NCBI GenBank assembly: GCA_016287975.1
Contig: JAEEXV010000410.1
Span: forward strand, 1 to 7,657
Direction: 5' to 3'
DNA length: 7,657 nucleotides
From: Lentisphaeria bacterium
GTDB lineage: Bacteria; Verrucomicrobiota; Lentisphaeria; Oligosphaerales; Oligosphaeraceae
Of this stretch, positions 1-6,155 are shown piece after piece. The first letter of the stretch is position 1. The number at the start of each line of letters is the position of its first letter. Below the pieces are notes generated by a model. The model had not been told where the DNA came from. It ran no database searches and saw only the letters and a program-made list of their open reading frames with translations. Position numbers and translations under genes: made by a program.

Positions 1-3000
1 CCGCCACGGCCTCGCCGTTCACGGCGACGCCCGCGAGCCTCCGCCCCGCGGGCACGGGCACCGCGATCTCCGCCTCCTTGCGCGAGGAGGAGACCTTCAG
101 CGTCGCGCCGTTCCCCGAAACCTTCACGCCCAGCGTCTCGGGCAGCAGCAACTGCATCCGCATCCCGTCCACGCTGTAGATAGCCGCGGGAGACTGCGTG
201 CAGAGCACCAGTTTCATCTGCTCCGAGGCCAGCTCGACCTCCTGCTCCAGGCGCTCCGACCACGGCCGCGCGCCCAGATAGCGGTGCGCCACGATGAAGT
301 CGCTCGCCCAGCGGTTTTCGCGGTAGTCGCGCTCCTGTTCGCCCTCCGTGCGCACGCCCTTGTGCGTGGAGTAGGGCCGCAGCGTCAACTCCCAGACGTG
401 CACGGGCGCGTCCTTCCGCGCCACGCCCAGCGGCGCCAGATCCGCCGAGACCTTGCGCTTCGCGGCGGCCTTGCCGTGGTTCTTCACGTAGAGCCACCCC
501 GTCTCCGCGCCCAGTTTCAGCGCCATCAGCTCCCACGACTCCGCCAAATCGAAGCGCCAGTTCGGCGACACCCCCGCATCCACCAGCCGCGCCCAGCGGC
601 TCTGGTACTGCGCCCCCATCAGCGCCACCATCGTGCGCGGATCGTGCGGCATCGCCGTCAGGTTCAGCCCCGTCCCCACCGCATACTGCTGGAAGGCCGC
701 GTCCACCTGCGGCAGCCAGTAGATGTAGAGCGGCATGAACGACGGGTCGGGACGCTGCCACAGCTTGTATTTGTGCATCCACGTCGCGCCGTCCCGCCAG
801 TTCGAGGTCATCGCGCCGCCGAAACTCTCCAGGAAGCCCATGTCGCCCAGGGGCTGCTGCGGATTGTTGAAGTGGACCGCGCGCTCGGGGTCCTTCTCCT
901 GGATGCGGCGGCGCACCTCCTCGTGCAGTTCGTCATACATGGTCGGCTCGTCGATTTCCATGTGCTGCCAGTCGATGTTCGCGGGCGAACCGCCCCCGTC
1001 CAGATACCAGAGGTCGCAATCGTAGTAGTCGACGAAGCGCACCACCGCGTCGATCGCCTGCCGCCGTGATTCGGGGATGCCCATGCGGCGGTAGTAGTTG
1101 ACGCCCCAGCCAGGGAAGAAACTCGCGTCCTGCCCGCCAGCCGTCTTGGTGATGAACCACTCTGGGTGTTCCCGATAGATCCTGCTGGCCTTCGACGCGC
1201 TCCACAGCCAGGTGTACTCGTAGACCTTGGCATTGGGCACCTGTCGGTGGATCTCCCGATTCTCATCCCGCAGCTGCTCCGCCGGCGACGCCCCGCCGAA
1301 CTCGTTGCGGACGATGCCGCTGGTGCCGAAGTCCCCCCACACGAAGTCGACGTCGGTCTTGCCGAAGACGAAATAGCCCTCGCGGATCAGTTTGCCGTGG
1401 TATTTCGCGACCTCCAGCCCATGGTCGCCGAAGAGGTTGTCCCAGCCCTGCCCCGTCTGGAAGCGGTACTGGCCGAGCCATTTCGGCCGCTTGATCGACG
1501 CGCGGAAGGCCTTCGCCTCGGGCAGCGCGAGGTATTCGTCGTAGCTCTGCATCACGCCGCCCTTTGTGAAGAGCAGCGCCGACTCCAGCGAGCACTCCGT
1601 CGGCCCCGTCCCCAGTTTGAAGAGGCCGTCCCCCAGGATCCAGCCGTTCGCCGTGAAGCAGGTCCGCTTGTCCCCGAAGCCCGACACCGTCACGATGCCC
1701 GAGCCGATCTGCGCGTACTTGCCGTTGTAGAAGTAGCGCGTGTGCAGGAAGGTGCGCCCTTTCGCGGGGCTCTCGAACTGCACCACAGGCCCCGTGTCCG
1801 CAGGCAGGTCGAAGGTCACCTCCGAGGCGAACTTGTGGATCATGTCATGCCCCGAGCCCCACGTCTCGTAGAGCCCCCCCTTGCGCATCTCCTGCGGAAT
1901 CGCCACGCGGCACGCGCTGAAGAGAACCGCCTCCGTCCCCGAGGGCCGCGCAAACGACACCTTTCGGAAGAGCGCCCCCTGCACCATGCGGTACGCCGTC
2001 GTCACCCGCACCCCTGGCAACTGCGCATTCGTGGTCACCACCTCCAGCGAATCCCCGCCTGCGCGGATGGACGCCACCTTGTCCCCGTAGCCGTCGGCCT
2101 GCGCCAGCACCTTGTCGCCGCGCCCGCGCAGTTCATAGAGGTTCGACATGCGCTCGACCAGCGTCTCGCCATTCTGCCGCAACTGGCACATCACGCCGTT
2201 CGCGCGGCTCACCCACAACTCCACGCCCCCCGACGCAAAGCGCGCATAGTCCTTCTCGGAGACGGACGGCATCGCGGGCCCAACCACGTAGTGCGATTCC
2301 GCGAAGGCCGCCACATCCGCGTCCGTCGCCGCGCGCCCCGCGAAGGAGACCTCCGCCACCCGCACGGGGAAGTCGCTGCGCGTCCGCCCGAACATCAGCC
2401 GCACCCAGCGCCCCGCCGCCTTCCCCTTCAGCACCGCCGAATACTCCTTCTCCGACGCCGACGCGTCGCCGTTCTTGCAGTGCATCGCGGGATGGAAGTT
2501 CTTCCCGTCCGTGCTCACCGACAGCGTGATCTCCGACCAGTTCTGGCCTGGCGCCGCCACCGAGCGCACCTCCGCCTGCTCAATGACCTTCAGCGCCCCC
2601 AGGTCGAAGTCGATGACCGGCTCCGCCGAATACTGCCGCCAATACGCCTGCCCTGCCTTCGACGCCACCCCGTCCGTCAGCGCCGTCCCCGCCTCGTCCC
2701 CCGCGTCAGGCTTGTTCACATAGCGGTACGACGAGACCTTCAGCGCCCCGCTCCCCGCCCGCTTCGGCACGAACTTCAGATTCGCGATGCCGAACTTCTC
2801 CCCCTTCTTCCCGAAGATGTTGTAGATCGAGAAGCGCAAATCCAGCACATGCCCGTAGCCCGCCGTCGACTGACGGTTCAGCGGCGCCAGCGTCCGCAAG
2901 TCGATCGGCACCACCACATGACCCCATTTCTCCTTCCCGAACTTGAAGTTGCAGTACAGCCCATTACGGCTCCCCTCCTTGTACGTGATGATCAGGTTCC

Positions 3001-3277
3001 CGTCCCCGCCGCGGTTCCCCCAGCTGTCCTGGTAGAAGTCAAACTCAATCGCCTCCACCTGAGACATGTCGATCGACTCCGACGGCTTGTAAATCATTCC
3101 CTGGTACTTCCCGTCCGCCGTCGCCGTCGCCAATACGCCCTCCCCGCCCTTCACCGACACCTTCTCCAGCGTCGGCGGCAACTTCGCCTGCCCCTGACCC
3201 CCTGACCACTCCGACAACTCCAGACCGAACACCCACGCCGACAACATCATCGCCGCAAACCACAACAGTCTTCGCAT
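1..3277 (-). CDS. Large secreted multidomain protein, putative glycoside hydrolase (3' end cut by window)
   Basis: An uninterrupted frame runs from ATG at 3277 to the left edge, at least 1,092 codons with no stop seen. The start is supported by GAGGAG nine bases upstream and by a signal peptide: Arg-Arg at residues 2-3, a hydrophobic stretch to residue 18, and a likely cleavage after Val-Phe-Gly. Next come a beta-rich, possibly carbohydrate-binding region (about 25-172), a discoidin/F5-8C-like domain (about 175-313, with DFDLG and a GRWVRLMF-type strand), a beta-sandwich (about 320-615), a probable TIM barrel (about 620-950) and a C-terminal beta region. Barrel strands carry acidic residues fitting a catalytic role: DVDFVWGD (Asp642, 644, 649) and DCDLWYLDGG (Asp753, 755, 760). 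The architecture recalls clan GH-D enzymes, but I cannot assign a family. Likely role is extracellular or periplasmic attack on a complex glycan. An operator overlaps its promoter, suggesting sugar induction. The exact catalytic residues are inference. Confidence 0.85.
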   Translation of the reverse strand, partial: MRRLLWFAAMMLSAWVFGLELSEWSGGQGQAKLPPTLEKVSVKGGEGVLATATADGKYQGMIYKPSESIDMSQVEAIEFDFYQDSWGNRGGDGNLIITYKEGSRNGLYCNFKFGKEKWGHVVVPIDLRTLAPLNRQSTAGYGHVLDLRFSIYNIFGKKGEKFGIANLKFVPKRAGSGALKVSSYRYVNKPDAGDEAGTALTDGVASKAGQAYWRQYSAEPVIDFDLGALKVIEQAEVRSVAAPGQNWSEITLSVSTDGKNFHPAMHCKNGDASASEKEYSAVLKGKAAGRWVRLMFGRTRSDFPVRVAEVSFAGRAATDADVAAFAESHYVVGPAMPSVSEKDYARFASGGVELWVSRANGVMCQLRQNGETLVERMSNLYELRGRGDKVLAQADGYGDKVASIRAGGDSLEVVTTNAQLPGVRVTTAYRMVQGALFRKVSFARPSGTEAVLFSACRVAIPQEMRKGGLYETWGSGHDMIHKFASEVTFDLPADTGPVVQFESPAKGRTFLHTRYFYNGKYAQIGSGIVTVSGFGDKRTCFTANGWILGDGLFKLGTGPTECSLESALLFTKGGVMQSYDEYLALPEAKAFRASIKRPKWLGQYRFQTGQGWDNLFGDHGLEVAKYHGKLIREGYFVFGKTDVDFVWGDFGTSGIVRNEFGGASPAEQLRDENREIHRQVPNAKVYEYTWLWSASKASRIYREHPEWFITKTAGGQDASFFPGWGVNYYRRMGIPESRRQAIDAVVRFVDYYDCDLWYLDGGGSPANIDWQHMEIDEPTMYDELHEEVRRRIQEKDPERAVHFNNPQQPLGDMGFLESFGGAMTSNWRDGATWMHKYKLWQRPDPSFMPLYIYWLPQVDAAFQQYAVGTGLNLTAMPHDPRTMVALMGAQYQSRWARLVDAGVSPNWRFDLAESWELMALKLGAETGWLYVKNHGKAAAKRKVSADLAPLGVARKDAPVHVWELTLRPYSTHKGVRTEGEQERDYRENRWASDFIVAHRYLGARPWSERLEQEVELASEQMKLVLCTQSPAAIYSVDGMRMQLLLPETLGVKVSGNGATLKVSSSRKEAEIAVPVPAGRRLAGVAVNGEAVA

Positions 3278-3286
3278 CGCTTCCGT

Positions 3287-3292
3287 CTCCTC
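3287..3292 (-). promoter_or_regulatory. Ribosome binding site of the large secreted protein
   Basis: GAGGAG on the minus strand lies nine bases before the ATG at 3277. It is a strong Shine-Dalgarno match and fixes the start, which is immediately followed by a good signal peptide. Confidence 0.8.
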
Positions 3293-3319
3293 TTTTTTGA
3301 ACCCAGGGTGAAAAGTTGA

Positions 3320-3335
3320 TATGAAACGTTTCATA
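3320..3335. promoter_or_regulatory. Perfect 16-bp palindromic operator, LacI/PurR/CcpA type
   Basis: TATGAAACGTTTCATA is its own reverse complement over 16 bases. The central AAACGTTT, with a CG at the dyad, is the classic core of LacI-family operators (PurR sites share AAACGTTT, and CcpA cre boxes are related). It lies two bases downstream of the proposed -10 box and about 43 bp before the start codon, so it would cover the transcription start. A bound repressor there would block initiation. The regulator is not encoded in the window, so its identity and effector sugar are unknown. Confidence 0.75.
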
Positions 3336-3336
3336 C

Positions 3337-3366
3337 ATAAAATAACCCACCCTTGCGAAAAGTCAA
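3337..3366 (-). promoter_or_regulatory. Sigma70-like promoter of the large secreted protein
   Basis: On the minus strand TTGACT (3366-3361, five of six matches to the -35 consensus) is followed after 18 bases by TTTTAT (3342-3337, four of six to the -10 consensus). The predicted start falls inside the palindrome at 3320-3335, giving a leader of about 50 bases with a strong RBS. It is an AT-rich island in GC-rich DNA. The assignment is by inspection only; the -10 is modest. Confidence 0.6.
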
Positions 3367-3475
3367 GGCCGAATGGGGAAAAACGCGCCGCCTCCTGCGC
3401 CCCCCCCCAACATTTGAGGCACTTCTCGCCGCAAAGGGGCCGTTGCCAAGGCGGCCCCGCGAATACTCCTGACTT

Positions 3476-3518
3476 TGTCCCAGATGTCCCAGATGTCCCA
3501 GATGTCCCAGATGTCCCA
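3476..3518. repeat. 9-bp tandem repeat, 4.8 copies of TGTCCCAGA
   Basis: Four perfect copies of TGTCCCAGA plus a seventh-base partial copy follow one another with no mismatch. Because the unit is a multiple of three, any frame across it stays open and gives artefact peptides (Trp-Asp-Ile or Val-Pro-Asp repeats). It sits between the hairpin cluster and the promoter of the large secreted protein. The function is unknown; it could be a slippage-prone spacer or an intergenic repeat family. Confidence 0.95.
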
Positions 3519-3614
3519 ATAAAACGGAGCAATGCTCAAATCCACAGCTCCATTCCGCGCGATGAACGCAATCGCCACGGCCCATGGCATCAACCGCCAC
3601 GCACCAGGGGCACA

Positions 3615-3658
3615 GCCGCTGCCCCCGACGGCGCCGCAATCGCCAGTCGGGCAGCGGC
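3615..3658. repeat. Long imperfect inverted repeat / hairpin
   Basis: The left arm 3615-3629 (GCCGCTGCCCCCGAC) pairs with the right arm 3646-3658 (GTCGGGCAGCGGC), leaving only a two-C bulge. The stem continues with GGCG (3630-3633) against CGCC (3641-3644) across a one-base bulge, leaving a seven-base loop. The result is a stem of about 17 pairs, mostly G-C. There is no T-tract on either strand, so it is not a standard terminator. It could be a cruciform, an RNA structure, or part of a repeat element. Confidence 0.8.
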
Positions 3659-3677
3659 CTTACGCGCTCCCGCGCGC

Positions 3678-3695
3678 CCCCGCCTCACGGCGGGG
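3678..3695. repeat. Perfect 7-bp GC hairpin with 4-base loop
   Basis: CCCCGCC (3678-3684) pairs with GGCGGGG (3689-3695) around the loop TCAC. All pairs are G-C. It is one of three neighbouring inverted repeats in the intergenic region. No T-run follows on either strand. Confidence 0.8.
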
Positions 3696-3705
3696 ACGGC
3701 CGACT

Positions 3706-3718
3706 GCCGCCTGGCGGC
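3706..3718. repeat. Near-perfect palindrome GCCGCC-T-GGCGGC
   Basis: Six-base arms are separated by a single T. CCGACTG at 3700-3706 can also pair with CAGTCGG at 3644-3650, so this element could join the longer hairpin in a larger branched fold. Confidence 0.7.
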
Positions 3719-3742
3719 GGCGCCGATTGGCTGGCTATGGCT

Positions 3743-3762
3743 CAAAGAAAGGCAGGATGCCT
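3743..3762 (-). terminator. Small intrinsic terminator overlapping the kinase stop codon
   Basis: On the minus strand AGGCA-TCC-TGCCT forms a five-pair hairpin (3762-3750) followed by a T-rich tract TTTCTTTG. The stem begins inside the TAG stop codon. Stem and loop are short, so termination may be weak; the GC-rich hairpins further on might assist. Confidence 0.4.
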
Positions 3763-5974
3763 ATTGAACTCGGACCAAAGCGAGGCGAAAGCCGAGATTG
3801 CTGCTGCGGCACGACGGCGTATTCCTGTCGCGGAGCGCAGCGCGGCAATTGCGCGCATTGTAGCGCCAGCCGCCGCCCCGGTTCACCCGGGCCTGGCCCG
3901 ATTGCGGCCCCGTCGGGTCGGTTGCGTCCCCGCCATATTCGCCGTACCAGTCCTGGCACCACTCCCAGACGTTTCCGCTCATGTCGTACAGCCCCAGTTC
4001 GTTCGGCCACTTCTGGCCGACGGGATGGAGTCCGCATCCAGAATTATCCCTAAACCACGCGACCTCATCCAGATTGTCACCCCCGCTGTATCGCAAGCCC
4101 TGGCTACGGTTCCCGCCGCGCGCGGCGAACTCCCACTGCGCCTCCGTCGGCAAATCAAAGCGATAGCCCTTCGGCCTGGGAATGGAGGAATCGCGGTTCA
4201 GGCGTTCGCAGAACTCCTTCGCCTCCTCCCAGGTGATGCTCTCGGCGGGGAAACGCGAGGTGTCTTTTCCCACCACAGATTCCTTCCCCCCACCAGTTTC
4301 ACAGAACCAGAAGGGATAGACGTTCGCTCCCCCAAAAAGCCGCGCCAGAACCCCAGTTTTTTTGGTCCGCGGCATCACCGCCATCCACTGCTCCTGCGTC
4401 ACTGGGTACTTCCCGATGTAGAACGGCTCCGTGATGGTGACGCGATGCTGCCGCTCATCATCGAAACGCTCGGCTTCGCCCGCAGGGCTGCCCATCTGGA
4501 ACGACCCTGCGGGGACGCACACCATCTCCAGCGGCACTTCCCCAGGCAGCGTCACCACAAACGCGCGCCCTGGGCATTTGCGATACCCCTCAGCGGCGGC
4601 CTCCCAGGCCCCGACGGCCTCCTGGAAGCGCTGCGCATTGAAGGCCTCCGCCGCCTTCGCGGCAATGCCCTCCACCTCCGCAAAGAGAGCCTCCGCGTCT
4701 TTACTCACGACCATCGCCCCTGCCTGGGCCGCCTCGGCAGTTTTGCGCGCCTGCCGCGCGGCCTCCCGCAGCGGCGCGTTCGCGATCAGCCACTCCGCCT
4801 CCGCGCGGGCCTCCCGCAACGCGGGAAGCGAATGCGCGGTGTCCTTTTCCTCAATCGCCAACATTCCGACCGCCCGACTCTCCGAATATCGGTCCAGATG
4901 GTCGCCGAAGCCGTCCGCGCGGTCGGTGATTTCACGCATCTGCGCCTCATGCCGTTCCAGCCACACCCGCAACCGCAGTTCCTCCTCCCGAAGATCCGCC
5001 CCCGACCCATTTGCAGGGATGGCGGGCTCGACCGTCGCCGTTGTCCCTGGCGCAGCCTCTTCCCCGCCGCCGAGCGCGTCCACGAACTCCACGCAGGTGC
5101 CGAAGCGCCTTTCTGGCTCCTTCGCCAGGCCGCGCTCCAGGGCCTGCCACGCCATCGGCGGCAGACCCGCGATGGGGGGCGGCGAATCATGCAGCACCGC
5201 CTCCCGCAGCACCGCCGCCTCCGCGCCCACGAACGGCGGGTGCCCCGAGAGCATCTCATAGACCGTCGCCGCCAGCGCGTACTGGTCGGCGGAGCCACGC
5301 TGCTCGCGTCCCCGCCACTGCTCTGGCGCCATGTAGGCCATCGTCCCGCTGGTGCCCCGATAGTTCCGCGAGACCCGCGACATCGACGTGTGCAGCTGCG
5401 CCGCAAGTCCGAAGTCCAGCACCTTCACCTCGCCGTCGGAGGCAAGCATAATGTTTCCTGGCTTCACGTCACGGTGCAGCACCTTCTTCCCGTGCGCGTA
5501 GTCCAGCGCCGAGGCCACCTGCCGCACGATCGGGAGGATCTCCTCCAGCGTCGGCTTCACGCCCCCGCGGTGGCGGCGGCGGATCCACCGCGACAGCTCC
5601 TCCCCCGAGACCAGCTCCATCATCAGATAGTAGCCCCCGTCCGACGAATCCCGCTCCAGCGTCTTGCACACCGCGATGTTCTGGTGGATCAGCTTCGCCA
5701 CCAGCTGGAAGTTCTCCCGCACCTCCTCCATCTCGCCCCGATTGTGCGAGACCTCTGGCGGCAGCGCCTTCAGCGCCACCTCGATGCCCGCCGTCTCGTC
5801 CAGGCAGCGGTATACCACGCCCATGCCCCCCTCCCCCAGTTCGTCGATCACCCGATAGCGCCCCAGCAACAGCGCGCCCGCCGACAGGCGCGGAGCGCCA
5901 GGAAAACCTGTCCCCGCGCCCGATGGGCCATTATGAACGATGGATATGGATGGACTGCTATACTTATCCTGCAT
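3761..5974 (-). CDS. Ser/Thr protein kinase fused to a C-terminal FGE/SUMF1-like domain
   Basis: Predicted 737 residues, cytosolic, with no signal peptide or membrane segment. Kinase domain is about 39-301: Gly-rich loop GEGGMG (48-52 area), VALK Lys69, HRDVKPGN with catalytic Asp169 (an RD kinase), DFG 187-189, and MAPE near 215-218 with Ser/Thr in the activation loop. A helical, Ala/Glu-rich linker (about 305-475) ends in a TPR-like stretch. The FGE-like domain fills about 480-737 with family hallmarks: VPAGSFQMGSP, YPVTQEQW, LPTEAQWEFAARGG, GLYDMSGNVWEWCQDWYG and a C-terminal LGFRLAL. In true FGE two Cys bind Cu(I); here the first is Tyr705 and only Cys710 remains, so formylglycine synthesis is doubtful. 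Start 5974 (weak GAG six bases upstream) is preferred; in-frame alternatives are ATG 6010, ATG 6022 and TTG 6097, the last lying inside a terminator-like hairpin. Such kinase-FGE fusions are, from memory, common in Lentisphaerota. The target is unknown. Confidence 0.9.
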   Translation of the reverse strand: MQDKYSSPSISIVHNGPSGAGTGFPGAPRLSAGALLLGRYRVIDELGEGGMGVVYRCLDETAGIEVALKALPPEVSHNRGEMEEVRENFQLVAKLIHQNIAVCKTLERDSSDGGYYLMMELVSGEELSRWIRRRHRGGVKPTLEEILPIVRQVASALDYAHGKKVLHRDVKPGNIMLASDGEVKVLDFGLAAQLHTSMSRVSRNYRGTSGTMAYMAPEQWRGREQRGSADQYALAATVYEMLSGHPPFVGAEAAVLREAVLHDSPPPIAGLPPMAWQALERGLAKEPERRFGTCVEFVDALGGGEEAAPGTTATVEPAIPANGSGADLREEELRLRVWLERHEAQMREITDRADGFGDHLDRYSESRAVGMLAIEEKDTAHSLPALREARAEAEWLIANAPLREAARQARKTAEAAQAGAMVVSKDAEALFAEVEGIAAKAAEAFNAQRFQEAVGAWEAAAEGYRKCPGRAFVVTLPGEVPLEMVCVPAGSFQMGSPAGEAERFDDERQHRVTITEPFYIGKYPVTQEQWMAVMPRTKKTGVLARLFGGANVYPFWFCETGGGKESVVGKDTSRFPAESITWEEAKEFCERLNRDSSIPRPKGYRFDLPTEAQWEFAARGGNRSQGLRYSGGDNLDEVAWFRDNSGCGLHPVGQKWPNELGLYDMSGNVWEWCQDWYGEYGGDATDPTGPQSGQARVNRGGGWRYNARNCRAALRDRNTPSCRSSNLGFRLALVRVQ
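3785..3880 (-). other. Variable-region-like C-terminus of the FGE domain (hypothesis)
   Basis: The last 40 or so residues read RGGGWRYNARNC, then a run of Arg/Asp/Asn/Ser-rich positions, then NLGFRLAL. This is the CLec/FGE-fold segment that diversity-generating retroelements rewrite in their target proteins, and many would-be variable positions are codons of the form NNC (CGC, TAC, CTC, GAC, TGC, AGC), as expected if AAC were mutated at A. However, non-diversified SUMF1-family proteins share this motif, NNC codons are common in GC-rich genomes, and I find no template repeat or reverse transcriptase in the window. Confidence 0.25.
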
Positions 5975-6029
5975 TTGTCGCTCGTTCCCAGTGGCGTTGC
6001 CGTGGTTCATCCGCAATGACATCCAGAGT

Positions 6030-6035
6030 AATATA
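6030..6035 (-). promoter_or_regulatory. Possible -10 box of the kinase gene
   Basis: TATATT on the minus strand lies in a locally AT-rich stretch between the PLP-enzyme gene and the kinase gene. It would start transcription near 6023 and give a leader of about 50 bases to the ATG at 5974. No convincing -35 hexamer is visible at normal spacing, so this is tentative. Confidence 0.3.
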
Positions 6036-6095
6036 GCGCGACGGCCACAAACCGCCCCTGCCCCAGCAATAGGCGCTGCGCCCGCCGATGCGCTC

Positions 6096-6117
6096 AAAAA
6101 GACTTCCCGCCAGTCCC
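6096..6117 (-). terminator. Weak intrinsic terminator after the PLP-enzyme gene
   Basis: On the minus strand GACT (6115-6112) pairs with AGTC (6104-6101) around a seven-base loop GGCGGGA, extendable by two G-U pairs, and is followed directly by TTTTT (6100-6096). It lies about 40 bases after the stop at 6156. The stem is short, so efficiency is uncertain, but it argues that the kinase is transcribed separately. Confidence 0.35.
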
Positions 6118-6155
6118 CCTGTCAGCCACGCCTTCGAACCTGTTTTCCCCCGTCG

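Larger units (their letters stand above)
3278..3760. other. 483-bp structured intergenic region
   Basis: No credible gene is seen here. Short open frames on both strands cross the tandem repeat and hairpins in several frames at once, have no good start, and show no domain. From high to low coordinates the region holds a terminator-like hairpin next to the kinase stop, GC-rich inverted repeats (3615-3718), unremarkable sequence (about 3519-3614), a 9-bp tandem repeat (3476-3518), a run of nine C (3400-3408), and then the promoter and operator of the next gene (3320-3366). Confidence 0.8.
5975..6155. other. 181-bp gap between the PLP-enzyme and kinase genes
   Basis: It contains the terminator-like hairpin near 6096-6117 and the AT-rich stretch with the possible -10 box. 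The kinase frame stays open upstream to TTG 6097, but that extension is Ala/Gly-rich and lies before the proposed promoter, so it is treated as non-coding. Confidence 0.55.

Noticed and set aside
1166..3205. 679-codon open frame on the plus strand
   Set aside because: It is antisense to the large secreted protein, is Arg/His/Pro/Leu-rich, has no domain, and is a typical GC-rich shadow frame.
3476..3518. CRISPR-like array
   Set aside because: The repeat unit is only 9 bp with no spacers, so it is a simple tandem repeat.
3331..3639. Small open frames encoding Trp-Asp-Ile or Leu-Gly-His repeats
   Set aside because: They are kept open by the 9-bp repeat, run through the promoter and operator, and have no supported start or domain.
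3278..3760. Diversity-generating retroelement template repeat next to the kinase gene
   Set aside because: I looked for a copy of the FGE C-terminal coding segment in the downstream intergenic region and found none.
3584..6019. 811-codon open frame on the plus strand
   Set aside because: It is antisense to the kinase-FGE gene, whose motifs are unmistakable; this frame has low-complexity Arg/His/Pro composition.
5975..6097. N-terminal extension of the kinase from TTG 6097
   Set aside because: The start lies in the T-run of a terminator-like hairpin and the extension is Ala/Gly-rich before any conserved region; ATG 5974 fits better.
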